The notes below the pieces were generated by a model. It saw nothing but the letters and a program-made list of their open reading frames with translations. It searched no databases and was not told the DNA's origin. A DNA stretch of 64,000 nucleotides from NCBI GenBank assembly GCA_029237695.1, contig CM055279.1:22261919-22325918 (forward strand), written 5' to 3'. Numbering within the stretch: position 1 is the first letter of the stretch; each line of letters opens with the position of its first letter. A program made the translations under genes and the position numbers. Below are positions 51,395-62,367 of this stretch, in pieces. This DNA is from Conchocele bisecta. Taxonomy: Eukaryota > Mollusca > Bivalvia > Lucinida > Thyasiridae.

Positions 51395-52097
51395 AAATCA
51401 ACAGCCAAAACAGAACGTTTGCAGCAATAGAAATCTAATTCCAAAATAATATTTTTTTTTATGATCAGGTTTCGAAAATTAAAATATGCTTTTCTTTTAA
51501 AATTATTATCAATATGTTCACCATGTTATTATGGTTAATATGCAATTCACAGTCTCCTTGCAGCTTGAAATTGAAAGACATGATGAAAAGTTGTGTTGAT
51601 CTCAGAAATTGTCATGTCGACTATAGGATCGCGTCGAAATAATGTTAACAGAATAGGAAAACGTAATTTGATACCGACGAAAAAGTAAACAAAACGCAAA
51701 ATTGATGCTTTGTTTTGCCATATTATACCGTAGACCACACATTATAATTTGATTTTATATGAAAATAAATATATTGTCAGCATGGTGGTGTCTATTAATT
51801 TGTTCTTGATATTCGGAACGGCAGTGAGTTAGTGACGACATTTTGTTTTGTCCAAGAAATTGTCAAGGTCAATGTTTCACTGTTTGTCTCGCAATAACCC
51901 GCCGATTTATATTTGCGCACCAAAAAAACTGATCACCTATACCGCTGACTTTCTAGTCACTTTGAATTAGATAGATGGGATAAATCCTGCGCTCCAAGAA
52001 TTGCAATTCGCCTGGTAAGAGAACCGCAGGCCACTCTATACATATCATTGTCAAAACATATACACTATTATGTATTCCATCCAGTAACATGTATAAT
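51395..52097. other. No gene seen
   Basis: AT-rich with no recognised repeat. AGAATTGCAATTCGCC at about 51995-52015 resembles words at 30250. Confidence 0.35.
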
Positions 52098-52178
52098 TGC
52101 TGCAAACTATGTTTTTTTCAGTCCCGTGCACGAGTTACCTGCACGGGACGGGACGGAAAAAAACATTGTTTGCAGCAC
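52098..52178. repeat. Short hairpin repeat
   Basis: TGCTGCAAACTATGTTTTTT with CAGTCCCGTGCA pairs with TGCACGGGACGGGACGG and AAAAAAACATTGTTTGCAGC. Confidence 0.6.
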
Positions 52179-52304
52179 ATGTGATTGAATCTGAGGAACG
52201 GTCGATAAATCATCCACACAATTAGAGCAGATGTATACACAAGTTGCCTCCCTTGTCGTATAGCGGTATTAATATTACTACTATTATATTATCGATATAA
52301 ATCA

Positions 52305-52546
52305 TGGGCCCGTTTCACTAAACTTCGTACGACTAAAATGTTCGTAAGTGCGAATTTAGGATCGTCTGGAAATTTCAATTGATGGATTTAAATTTATTGA
52401 GCATAGGCTGCACATGCAGCCTATGCTCAATAAATGTAAATCCAATAAGTGTTTACAAGCAAACATTGTTAATGTGAAATTGACAGACTATCATAATTTT
52501 GCACTTAAGAACATTTTAGTCGTATGAAGTTTAGTGAAACGACTTT
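52305..52546. mobile_element. Fold-back MITE, about 240 bp
   Basis: Arms CGTTTCACTAAACTTCGTAC (52311) and TTTAGTGAAACG (to 52541) are inverted over about 41 bp. A second, perfect palindrome lies at the centre (TTTATTGAGCATAGGCTGCA / TGCAGCCTATGCTCAATAAA, 52393-52434). Confidence 0.7.
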
Positions 52547-52924
52547 TGGGTGGGTGGTTAATGCACCACTCAATGTCTTCCCCGAGGGGTGACAGAGATG
52601 TGGAGGACATACATTGGTAATTAGACGGCCATCAACATTGGGGCAGGAACTAGACAAACGATACATTCCGCGGGTGAGGAAATATTTTCATTTCATTTCG
52701 GGAGTGCAAGATACTGACAGATGGATAGTAGTTTGTGCGAAGGGCATCGCAGTCTGTATATTAGCGTATATAGTTGTTGTATATTGCTACACTTTCAACA
52801 ATATATATTAAATAATTCAAGAACTGTTTTAATAAGTATGACGTTATGTTTAGAGCGGACGTCACGCGTTGTTGTCGGAAATGCACACACGCGTCGGTGT
52901 CAAGCTGCCAATCACTTATTAAAG

Positions 52925-53334
52925 TTACTCAGTAGGCACAAAATGTTCTTTATTTCAGAGACATCATCTGAGACATGTTCGGGCAAAATAAACATTCATT
53001 CAACATTACCCCACGTATTAATTGGCATTATTATACATTTTATGTCAGACATAAATTTACAAACTGATATCAGGGGCGATAACCGTGTTTTCTTAAAATG
53101 TTAACAGACATTACTATTTATTTCCGTATTAATTTTAGATGTGCAATGATCTTGCTTTATAATGTTTAAGGTGACACATTTAATTAGCATAAATACTATC
53201 AGTAAAATAAATATTGCTAAATGATTATTCTGTATAGCGGGCACTCGTAATTTTTAGAACTTGGGTAATAGAGACACAATTATTCACTTATTTAAGTCCT
53301 ATAAAGGAAAACAGTTTGTGCCTACCGAGTGGGC
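52925..53334 (+). mobile_element. R4 MITE copy, near full length
   Basis: Starts TTAAAGTTACTCAGTAGGCA CAAAATG and runs through GGGGCGATAACCGTGTTTTC to AACAGTTTGTGCCTACCGAG TGGGC. The right end meets fold-back element R6. Confidence 0.7.
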
Positions 53335-53340
53335 ATGTAC

Positions 53341-53713
53341 AAGGTGCATGATCACGTGGTTATAACAACAACAACAGTGGCTGAAAGTATTGAACTCTTG
53401 AAAGTATTATTTTATATTTTCCTTAATATGAAACGGATTTTTATGAAATATGGCGCAGAAAACGCGTAATGAGATGCATTTGGTGGTCCAGGGAGTTTGG
53501 CACAGACTTAGGTCGTTTTTGCGAAGAATCGATTTTTGCGAAAATACAGAGACCCCTAAATACAGCTTAACGAGACGCGTTTGATGCGCCATATTTCATC
53601 AAAATCCGTTACGTAATAAGAACGCTATAAAAGAATACGTACTTTGAATCAGATGGATTCTGGAAATTTCAGTACTTGTTGTTGTTGTTAGTACCACGTG
53701 ATCATACACCTTG
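53341..53713. mobile_element. Fold-back element R6 with 6-bp target duplication
   Basis: AAGGTGCATGATCACGTGGT at the left and CCACGTGATCATACACCTTG at the right, 373 bp apart. ATGTAC flanks it (53335-53340 and 53714-53719). The uninterrupted form GGGCATGTACATTTAAATG exists at 17888-17906. The central hairpin around GCGAAGAATCGATTTTTGCG is reduced. Confidence 0.75.
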
Positions 53714-54345
53714 ATGTACATTTAGTTCAAATGTAAAACATGTAACGGAGATCAAGGCACGTTCTCACCCGCCTGTATACGGCTAGTAGGAGCCGTGTCC
53801 AAGTAACCATCCAGCATTTAGTCAACGATCTATGTTTTCATATTACCAGTGCTAAACTTAAATTGATACTTTGGACACGATTCCAGCCTTCAGTCTGGCG
53901 GTTTTGGGCTTGCCTATGTCTTCACATACTCTTATAAATAACAATGTTGTGCACCATGATAAAGCGATCTGCGTTTAAGCTCAGCCCTTTCTGATCGCTA
54001 CTGTCCAGCGTAAGTGTGACGTCTGAACACCACATGCGCTTTCATCATGGTGTGACGCATTCATTTTGATATACACATTTGTTTTTGGTTTGTTCAAACA
54101 ATATTAATGTTACAATATTTCACCAATTTGTTCCTTAGACATATTGTCAAACTGATCTTCTCCAAGAGAAGAATTCACATAGGTGTAAAAGCTTGTTTGC
54201 TAATCCTGTTCTCAATTGTATGTATATATATATCTCACTTCCCATAATTTGAAATATTTACACCTTCCATAAATTCATAATGAAAACGCCCATCGACGTA
54301 TTGCGTTTACATTCCAATACAATACATTAGAGCCACCACGTGACG
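53714..54345 (+). repeat. Second copy of the duplicated segment (paired with 17880-20000)
   Basis: ATGTAACGGAGATCAAGGCA, CCGCCTGTATACGGCTAGTA and GGAGCCGTGTCCAAGTAACC run without interruption. Similarity to 19472-20000 continues to GAGCCACCACGTGACG. Confidence 0.75.
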
Positions 54346-54561
54346 TCGCGCGACGCTGTTGATTGGTTTAAGTTCGTTTGACTTCAGTAATTTCCACGAC
54401 GTGAGCTGCACGCTATTCACCGGCAACGTCGCTGTTCCAGGAATTGCGACAAAATGACGTAAAACCAGATTATTCTTAATTGTACCGCCATATGTGGTTA
54501 TTTACATTTTTGAAACTATCAGAAAATGCAGTGTATGTATAAGTAATAACACCATGGGCTG

Positions 54562-54680
54562 TTGCGTTTACTGCTAATCACAATACATTTAGTATGTTTA
54601 AAGTTTGCGAGGAGCCCTTCGGACTCTTCGCAAACTTTAAACAGATCAAATGTAGTTTGCACCCAAGTAAACGCATCAAC
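54562..54680. mobile_element. Fold-back MITE with perfect 22-bp central stem
   Basis: GTTTAAAGTTTGCGAGGAGC (54596) and CTCTTCGCAAACTTTAAAC (to 54641) pair around TTCG. Outer arms GCGTTTACTGCTAAT and CAAGTAAACGC continue the inversion. Confidence 0.65.
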
Positions 54681-54764
54681 TCATGGTCTTATTCCTTAAG
54701 TCAATATTGTTTAAACTAACTATATATGGACATCACAAAGCTGTTCGTCTGCATTATGACAGTG

Positions 54765-54832
54765 GATTCGGTCACTGACTGGCAAACAGTACAGACACGG
54801 ATTCGCAGGCTGGTCTGGGTCTGCTCTGTAGC
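54765..54832 (-). repeat. R2 dispersed repeat copy
   Basis: CACTGACTGGCAAACAGTAC and GATTCGCAGGCTGGTCTGGG, TCTGC match R2 words. Confidence 0.5.
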
Positions 54833-55110
54833 CTGTATACTTATCTTGCGAAGTACACTTTGAGGGAGAAATTTTCAATTTAAGGATAAATTTATTAAGT
54901 TTCATTATACTGAAATTATTACATTATCACAGCCATTTTGGCTGTGATAATGTAATAAATTCAGTATAATAATTCTGCATACTTTTAATCATCAACTTTA
55001 TGCAGTCGTTAGTTATATATGAAACGATGGGAAAATAAATGATTACTCCCTCAAAGTACACTTTGCTAGATAAGTATGCTTTGCAATTTTGTTGAAATCT
55101 GCTACAGGTC
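54833..55110. mobile_element. Fold-back MITE R9, copy 1
   Basis: Ends CTTGCGAAGTACACTTTGAG GGAG and CTCCCTCAAAGTACACTTTG C are inverted. The internal palindrome ATTACATTATCACAGCCA / TGGCTGTGATAATGTAAT lies at 54917-54953. Confidence 0.7.
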
Positions 55111-55144
55111 GCAAAGCTCACACGTCCCATTTCTCCAGTCACAG

Positions 55145-55330
55145 CCACACTTCATGTATGACCTATGTAGTAGAACCTGATCAGCCTGCGTCCTTACAAT
55201 GCCCGAAAGTAATTAGAATTTTCCCGGGTACGTCAGCCTTGCTATTTTGCTGAACGAATTGTGAACAGTGAATACCCTGATCAGACTGCGCGAGTCCGAT
55301 CAGAGTCTTTACCGGTCGGAAAAGGCACTA
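55145..55330 (+). repeat. R2 dispersed repeat copies
   Basis: CCTGATCAGCCTGCGTCC, GAACAGTGAATACCCTGATC and AGACTGCGCGAGTCCGATCA follow the R2 order. Confidence 0.55.
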
Positions 55331-55344
55331 AGACCTGTAGCCTA

Positions 55345-55640
55345 TTCCACCAACATTGCAAAGTATACTTTTCTAGCAAAGTATACTTTGAGGGAGTAAT
55401 CATTTATTTTCCCCGAAATGCATTATTTTATACTGAACTAACAACTGCATATATTTCATGATTATAAGTATGCAGAATTATAATTATACTGAATTTATTA
55501 CATTATCACAGCCAAATTAGCTGTGATAATGTAATAAATTCAGTATAATAAAAATTAATAAATTTATCCTTAAATTAAAAATTTCTCCCTCGAAGTATAC
55601 TTTGCTAGATAAGTATTCTTTGCAATTTTGATGAAATCGG
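55345..55640. mobile_element. Fold-back MITE R9, copy 2, opposite orientation
   Basis: Carries AGCAAAGTATACTTTGAGGG AGTAATC at the left and CTCCCTCGAAGTATACTTTG C at the right, with TTATTACATTATCACAGCC / GGCTGTGATAATGTAATAA style pairing at 55497-55535. Its asymmetric parts are in the reverse order to copy 1. Confidence 0.7.
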
Positions 55641-56340
55641 CTACTGTTCTGGTCGGAAATGGCACTAAACCCTGTTCTGTCAGATCTCTTCCCAATTAAC
55701 GTTGTTGCGTTGGTTTCATACGCCGTAACCTCGATACGCCACGCGCCGGTCCGTTTGCGTTTTGGGGTAAGAGAGTAGAACCGCTAAATTACTGTCGAAA
55801 TGATGTTTCCACGCGCACCTTCTTTGGAGCGGGGTTAAGTCATTAAACAGAAAAACAAACAAACCGAACACGCTTGCCGAACACCCGATCCGGAGAAATT
55901 TGTAATATGTACCAATGTTCCTCCGCCGTAGCGTGAAATTCGCTTTCAAAACAAACACGCCGTGATTACTAAACATATGTTTCTTCGTGAAAAACATTTG
56001 ATTTTTAGATAAAACATTTTTGTAACGTCAAGAATAATTTCTTCTGATTAATGCACTAATTTCTGGCGCGGAAGCCGAAGATTATTGAGAAGACAGGCGG
56101 GAAGTAGGCGCGGATTTTCCAATTAAGGCGGATTAGGATATAATTGAATGTGGATCTCAGAGAATAGCACGTCGTGCCTTTTTTCGGAGTGTCAACACAT
56201 TTTTCACAAACCTGTATTTGTAACATTTAACAAAATATGTACAGCTTTTACTCTTTTTTTTTTAAATCGCCACGAATTGAAAGTGTATACATGAAAACTC
56301 ATTCGTATAGAAACTGATATCCGAGGTTAGGTTTGTATTT
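55641..56340. other. No gene seen
   Basis: About 700 bp without recognised repeats or coding region, apart from short A/T runs. Confidence 0.4.
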
Positions 56341-56344
56341 AATA

Positions 56345-56560
56345 ACTCTTGAACCCGAAAGCCCGCTGTAGCGATTTATGCAAATAGTGCAGATCCAGAT
56401 GAGCCGGCTCGTAACGAGCCGTCTCATCAGGATCTGCACTTTTTGCAATCAATTTTCACATTTTTTAGAACAAAAACACACCCCTTTTCATAAATGGACT
56501 AGCTATATAGTCTGAGATTGGTTGCAAAAATTAACATATCAAAATCCATTGCATTAGAGG
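56345..56560 (+). mobile_element. Hairpin MITE R3
   Basis: CTTGAACCCGAAAGCCCGCT, GTGCAGATCCAGATGAGCCG and GCTCGTAACGAGCCGTCTCA form the hairpin (56389-56442). AGAACAAAAACACACCCC and AACATATCAAAATCCATTGC follow. Confidence 0.75.
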
Positions 56561-56624
56561 TGAAAGGGTAAAATAAGTATTTTTCTCAGTCTCATATGAT
56601 TCGTTATATGGATTATTTTAGTTA

Positions 56625-56892
56625 ATTCGTTCCCACGAAATAACAATTCGTTCCCTCAATTTAACAATTCGTTACCTCGAATTAACAATTCGTTACCTCG
56701 AATTAACAATTCGTTCCCACGATATAGCAATTCGTTAACAATTCGTTCCCACGATATAACAATTCGTTCCCTCAATTTAACAATTCGTTCACACGAATTA
56801 ATAATTCGTTCCCGTGGTAACGAATTGTTATTTCGTGGGAACAAATTGTTAAGTCGTGGGAACGAATTGTTAATTCTTGGGAACGAATTAAA
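56625..56892. mobile_element. Foldback (FB)-type element R8, copy 2
   Basis: Tandem TTAACAATTCGTTCCCTCAA words on the left, with inverse GGGAACGAATTGTTAATTC on the right. They meet at 56812-56826. The right border is AATTAAAAAAAAAAATCTAC, then CCTGCGGGG. Confidence 0.75.
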
Positions 56893-57425
56893 AAAAAAAA
56901 TCTACCTCCCCTGCGGGGTTCCGTAGTATCCTGGTTAAACGGATATGTAAAACAGACAATGGAAGATCGATACGACTCAAACGGTCAAATGCATGTACAC
57001 GTTCGAAAATAGTAAGCTGAAATTCTGTAGCATTTTAGAGAAAGTGTTGGAATTAAACACGTCAAATTTCGCGGTGTTGGCAATAATATATCGCATTGAG
57101 AAAAAATCAAAATGTTTATAATTGATACATACATTGTTGTTTTTTCATGAAAATTGACACATCTGGTTGGCCTCGTATTTGAGACCCGCCATGTGATTTT
57201 GTAACTAAAACATCATGTGCGATTTTCGAGAAAACTATTTACTGAAACTGTAATATTTGTTGTCACTGACGTCACTGAATATTCGGACAACCAGATTGCA
57301 CAACAAAAACCCCAGATGCCACAATTAGACAGACTCATAGTACATGTATCTCGGTTTGGGGCACAATCTCTCCACAAATCTGCCGGTCTTATCGTCTCTA
57401 TATATATATCCATCATTTACACTGG
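56893..57425. other. No gene seen
   Basis: Unassigned AT-rich sequence. No repeat or coding region was recognised. Confidence 0.35.
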
Positions 57426-57836
57426 TGTGGGACAAGGATATTCCACCTGAGTGTCATATTCTAATCACGAGGGTGGAATTTGATAACATTTTGGGAGAAT
57501 TTTCCTCTTTCTTCATCAAAAATTGCAAGTTGGGAGTGCTAATGAGACGATTCGAAAGAACTCCAAACTTGCCATTTTTGTTGAGGAAATTAAAAGATTC
57601 CCCCTAAATTACGCACCTTAACTGGAACTCTGGATTTGTTATGTAGGCTATTATTTCTTTCATGTTTTATCCAGTTTTATCAAATTTGTGGGACGAGTTG
57701 TGTAAGGGGCGTCTGTAAATCAGTTGGCCGAAAACTGAATACATGATTATTATTTAAACAAAACACATGTAATTGACAGCAAAATATTTACCTTGTATGT
57801 TGTTGATTCTTCCCCAAACATATGTATAGTGACAGT

Positions 57837-58215
57837 CAGGGGCGTAGCCAGGGACAAATTTCTGATACACACACATATCAAATGGTAGAACATTGGGTGA
57901 GCATGGCTCACTCGTCGACCTAGCGAAGTGAGGGAGAGTGCTAGGGGGGTCCGGGGGCATGCTCCCCCCCGGATTTTTTTTTGAAACGGAGATCCTATCT
58001 AACGCGTTTTCCTGCATTATTTACGGCACCATTTGTTTGTAATCGACATGTACGTTTGATACAAAATGCGTTCTGTTCCAGAATCAATAGCACCCCCCCC
58101 CCCCCCACCACCCCCAATATTTTATTGCATATTTCGAAAAATAAGCCTTTTATTTTTAATTCTTTTATTTTTTCTCGTACGCACGTGCGTACGTGCGTAT
58201 GCCTGACTACGACAC
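57837..58215. mobile_element. hAT-like insertion in one tandem unit
   Basis: Starts CAGGGGCGTAGCCAGGGAC and ends with CTGACTACGACAC, imperfect inverted ends. Flanked by TGACAGT (57830-57836, 58216-58222). The second tandem unit lacks it (GTGACAGTTGATAGTGG near 59320). The interior includes GGGGTCCGGGGGCATGCTCC and a C run at about 58092-58106. Confidence 0.7.
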
Positions 58216-58755
58216 TGACAGTTGATAGTGATTGGAATATGTGAATAATCCAGTGAGCAAGAATTTCATGAAAACGGCAACGTGTTGAAATGTCCGTCTT
58301 AGTGAAACTTTCGGCGGAGTGATAGTTTGCGTAATTGAAGACAGCGTCTCGGAATTGCAATACATACTCAAAATAAAAGCATAAAATGATTATGTAAACA
58401 TTATCGTACAAATTTGAATCGAGGATATATGGTATTTTTCAATATTTATATGAGTTTGTCTCGTACTGCGTCCTATTTATTTTGTGTATGTAGTAATTGG
58501 GTTTACACATGATGTCATGGGCGTCTCCAGACCGTATTTTTATTGAGCCGTTATGTGTTAAATGTTTCGATCCAGTAGGAGACTCTAATTTGTTGGTGTA
58601 AACTTTGTTGTAAACTTTGTTTACACCCATTTGTTGATACGGGTAATGCGATTGAGTGGTTGTATTGGTGATAGCATATAAAGAAAAAAAGTTAGTATTA
58701 TACCGTGGTGGTTCGTTGATGGCGTTCTATGGCTAAAATGATTCCGGACTTAGTA

Positions 58756-58909
58756 GGTATGCGAGAAAACGTATTCGAGATATACTCCGGTGTGTGACAA
58801 AGATATTCCACCCTCGTGGTCAGAATATGTTGTCAGAAACTCGGCCTTTGCCGAGTTTCTGACAACATATTCTGACCACGCGGGTGGAATATCCTTTTCT
58901 CGCATACCC
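58756..58909. repeat. Long hairpin in tandem unit 2
   Basis: Arms 58802-58845 and 58850-58893 (GATATTCCACCCTCGTGGTC to GAAACTCGGC and its inverse) are nearly perfect. GGTATGCGAGAAAA extends the inversion outward. Confidence 0.8.
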
Positions 58910-59846
58910 ATAGTCCATTTCAATGTTATTTCCGAAGCCACGCCCATGTGGGATTTTTCTGTCTCACACGGCTATCTCACACGGCCGACCTGTCACACAC
59001 TGCCGGAACTACTTTTTGTGTATTGCCTTCCAAACGTCGTCTGGATTGTTTACAAACACACGCTCTCTACACAGTACTGTCAGTAGACAACAATGTCAAC
59101 AACGTCGCTCTGGATTTGTTATGTAGGCTATTATTTATTTCATGTTTTATCCAGTTTTATCAAATTTGCGTAAATTTGTGGGACGAGTTGTGTAAGGTGC
59201 GTCTGTAAATCAGTTGGCCGAATACTGAATACATGATTATTATTAAAAAAAAACACATGTAATTGATAGCAAAATATTTACCTCGTATGTTGTTGATTCT
59301 TCCCCAAACATATGTATAGTGACAGTTGATAGTGGTTGGAATATTTGTTTAATAATCCATTGAGCAAGAATTTCTTGAAAACGGCAACGTGTTGAAATGA
59401 CATATGTCCGTCGGAGTCAAACTTTCGGCGGACTGATATTTGCGTAATTGAAGACAGCGTCTCGGAATTGCAATAAATACTCAAAATGAAAACATGAAAT
59501 GATTCTGTAAACATTACTGTACAAATTTGAATCGAGGATATATTGTCTATTTTCAATATGTATCTGAGTGTTTGTCTCATTACTGCGTCCTATTTATTTT
59601 GTGTATGTAGTAATTGGGTTTACACATCATATCATGGGCGTCTCCAGACCGTATTTTTATTTGGCCGTTATGTGTTAAATGTTTCGATCCTTTGTTTACA
59701 CCCATTTGTTGATACGGGTAATGCGATCGAGTGGTTGTATTGGAGATAGCATATAAAGAATAAAAGTTAGTATTATACCATGGTGGTTCGTTGATGGCAT
59801 ACTATGGCTAAACATGATTCTGGACTTAGTAGGTATGCGAGAAAAA

Positions 59847-59990
59847 GTATTCCAGATATACTCCGGTGTGTGACTAATGATATTCCACCCTCGTGGTCAG
59901 AATATGTCGTCAGAAACTCGTTTCTGACAACATATTCTGACCACTCGGGTGGAATATCCTTGTCACACACCGGAGTATATATAGAATACT
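59847..59990. repeat. Long hairpin in tandem unit 3
   Basis: GTATTCCAGATATACTCCGG and TGTGTGAC pair with GTCACACACCGGAGTATATA. The inner GTGGTCAGAATATG / CATATTCTGACCAC arms meet at GAAACTCGTTTC. Confidence 0.8.
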
Positions 59991-60675
59991 CTTATTCTCA
60001 CATACCCAGATTCCATTTCAATGTTATTTCCGAAGCCACGCCCTTGTGGCATTTTTCTGTCTCACACGGCTATCTCACACGGCTGACCTGTCACACACTG
60101 CCGGAACTACTTTTTGTGTATTGGCTTCCAAACGTCGTCTGCATTGTTTACAAACACACGCTCTCTACACAAGACTGTCACTAGACAACAATATCAACAA
60201 CATCGCTCTGGATTTGTTATGTAGGCTATTATTTATTTCATGTTTTATCCAGTTTTACTGATATTTGCGTAATTGAAGACAGCGTCTCGGAATTGCAATA
60301 AATACTCAAAATAAAAACATAAAATGATCCTGTAAACATTATTGTACAAATTTGAATCGAGGATATATGGTCTATTTTCAATATTTATATGAGTTTGTCT
60401 CGTACTGCGTCCTATTTATTTTGTGTATGTAGTAATTGTGTTTACACATCATGTCATGGGCGTCTTCAGACCGTATTTTTATTGGGCCGTTATGTGTTAA
60501 ATGTTTCGATACAAAGTTGGAGACTCTAATACCCATTTGTTGATACGGGTAATGCGATTGAGTGGTTGTATTGGAGATAGCATATAAAGAAAAAAAGTTA
60601 GTATTATACTATGGTGGTTCGTTGATGGCGTACTATGGCTAAACATGATTCTGGACTTAGTAGGTATGCGAGAAA

Positions 60676-60834
60676 ATGTATTCCAGATATACTCCGGTGT
60701 GTGACTAAGGATATTCCACCCTCGTGGTCAGAATATGTCGTCAAAAACTCAGCAAAGCCTCGTTTCTGACAACATATTCTGACCACTCGGGTGGAATATC
60801 CTTGTCACACACCGGAGTATATATGGAATACTCT
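60676..60834. repeat. Long hairpin in tandem unit 4
   Basis: Same arms as the previous hairpin, with loop words CAGCAAAGCCTC, followed at 60835-60870 by a repeated half-arm (CACACCGGAGTATATCTCGA). Confidence 0.78.
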
Positions 60835-60879
60835 TAGTCACACACCGGAGTATATCTCGAATACACTAGTGCCTATGAT

Positions 60880-61075
60880 GGATACTTTCAGTAAAATAAA
60901 TATATGTATATCTGTATAGCAGGCACTGGTATAAAATACATATTACTAAATGACTATATCTTTAATGCGGGAACTCGTAATTTTTAGAACTGGTGGAATA
61001 GTGAGACAATTATACACTTATTGAATTCCTATAAAGAACATTTTGTGCCGACTGAGTGGGCGTGTATCTTTAAAA
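60880..61075 (+). mobile_element. R4 MITE, right-hand fragment
   Basis: GCGGGAACTCGTAATTTTTA, AAGAACATTTTGTGCCGACT and GAGTGGGCGTGTATCTTTAA match the right third of R4, with TTAA at the end. Confidence 0.6.
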
Positions 61076-61127
61076 CTGGACGTAGCGCTTGATAAAATGT
61101 GCATTACGACGTGTGCGACCAGCGTGG

Positions 61128-61172
61128 TCGTCCCAGACCAGACTGCACAGCATGCGCGCAGTCTGGTCAGGG
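61128..61172. repeat. R2-like hairpin
   Basis: CCAGACCAGACTGCACAGC and GCGCGCAGTCTGGTCAGGGC pair. Confidence 0.55.
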
Positions 61173-61499
61173 CACACGCTGTTCGCTATTCTGTCATGGA
61201 TGTCTGCTTACTGACGTCACCAACATGCTTACATGCACATCGTATTCCGAGTGTGGGAACCCAGACGTTGTCATAATCGTTGTACGTGTAGCACATTTCA
61301 TAATGTCCCTTTGCTCATTCTGCCTGCGACCCACATAATCAGGATGCTCATCCCACGTGACTTAATAATAATAAGGTACACACCGAATTTGGAAGAAAAT
61401 CAGTCGTTTCGAGACAATAAAATTTCAATTTTTCAGCGTGTACAAAACCGATTTTGATAAAATAAAGCGCACCGTACCCACTAATGCCAGTAGATTTCC

Positions 61500-61762
61500 C
61501 GGTTGTAACCCGCATTAGCCCTTTGAACCCGAAAGCCCGCTATATCGGTTTATGCAAACAGTGCAGATCCAGATGAGCCGGCTCGTAACGAGCCGTCTCG
61601 TCAGGATCTGCACAGTTTGAAAGTAATTTTCATATTTTTGAGAAAATCAAATACCCCCTTTTTATAAATGGAATAGTCTGAAAATCATTTTCCGATGATT
61701 GGATTGGTTGCAAAACGAACATATCGCAGCCCATTCAGTTACTTAGGAGTGAAAGGGTTAAG
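61500..61762 (+). mobile_element. Hairpin MITE R3 within the 61343-62335 element
   Basis: Hairpin GTGCAGATCCAGATGAGCCG / CGTCTCGTCAGGATCTGCAC at 61560-61613. Ends CCCTTTGAACCCGAA and GTGAAAGGGTTAAG are short inverted repeats. Confidence 0.75.
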
Positions 61763-61868
61763 CTAAAGATTCCGGAACTTTGTTTCTCCGAGTCTGAAAA
61801 TCGTGGATAAGGTTCACACAAATAAAGTTTCCAGAATGTTTGGACAAACTATAATGTTTAGCATATAG

Positions 61869-62185
61869 AGAATAGTAGGTTAGTGCCGTGAATGGGAAAA
61901 CATATCTGGCCAGGCTTAGGAAACGGGATGGGCGAGGATCTGCCGAGCACATCCCGTTTCCGAGCCGCGCCAGATATTTTTCCCATTCACGGCACTAACA
62001 TACTATTCTATTTATCCCGTCAACACCTACTAATGGCTTTAAAATGCAAAAATATAATCACAGCCACCGCAAATATTCATACGCAGTATTGACAGGATAT
62101 CAAAAATGTTTCACGGCACCGTGTTTCAAGGCACATATGCACTGTGTTGAGGGGATAAAATGCGTACTCGTACTCAGGAAACGTA
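61869..62185 (+). mobile_element. R5 element with 141-bp hairpin
   Basis: The hairpin 61869-62009 has arms GAATAGTAGGTTAGTGCCGT / GGCACTAACATACTATTC. It is followed by CCCGTCAACACCTACTAATG and GTTTCACGGCACCGTGTTTC. It is the inverse of 29250-29612. Confidence 0.7.
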
Positions 62186-62367
62186 CTCGTATTGGCAGGT
62201 ACGGTGCGCTTTATTTCATCAGAATCGGTTGAGTATAAGCTGAGAAATTGACATTTTCTTTCCTCGAATCGCATAAACTGAATTCGGCGTGTACCATATT
62301 CAATAAGTCACGTGGGATGACCACCCTTACAATGTAACTCGCGATTTTGTAATGATATTTGCACACA

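Larger units (their letters stand above)
57426..60870 (+). repeat. Large tandem duplication, three to four units of about 0.8-1.1 kb
   Basis: CTCTGGATTTGTTATGTAGG (57630, 59108, 60205), GAAGACAGCGTCTCGGAATT, GGGCGTCTCCAGACCGTATT and GTTGATACGGGTAATGCGAT recur in order. Each later unit starts with a hairpin containing GATATTCCACCCTCGTGGTC. Units differ by internal deletions. Unit 1 carries an extra 379-bp insertion. Short open frames recur between units but show no recognised protein. Confidence 0.8.
61343..62335. mobile_element. Inverted-repeat element with two other elements nested in it
   Basis: The arms share CATCCCACGTGACTTAATAA (61350) / TTCAATAAGTCACGTGGGAT (about 62300) and AATAAAGCGCACCGTACC (61462) / GGTACGGTGCGCTTTATTTC (62198). 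Between the arms lie an R3 hairpin MITE and an R5 element. Confidence 0.65.

Noticed and set aside
58790..60184. Repeated 98-126-codon frames in the tandem units
   Set aside because: The shared peptide comes from a palindrome and reads almost the same on both strands; no protein family is evident.
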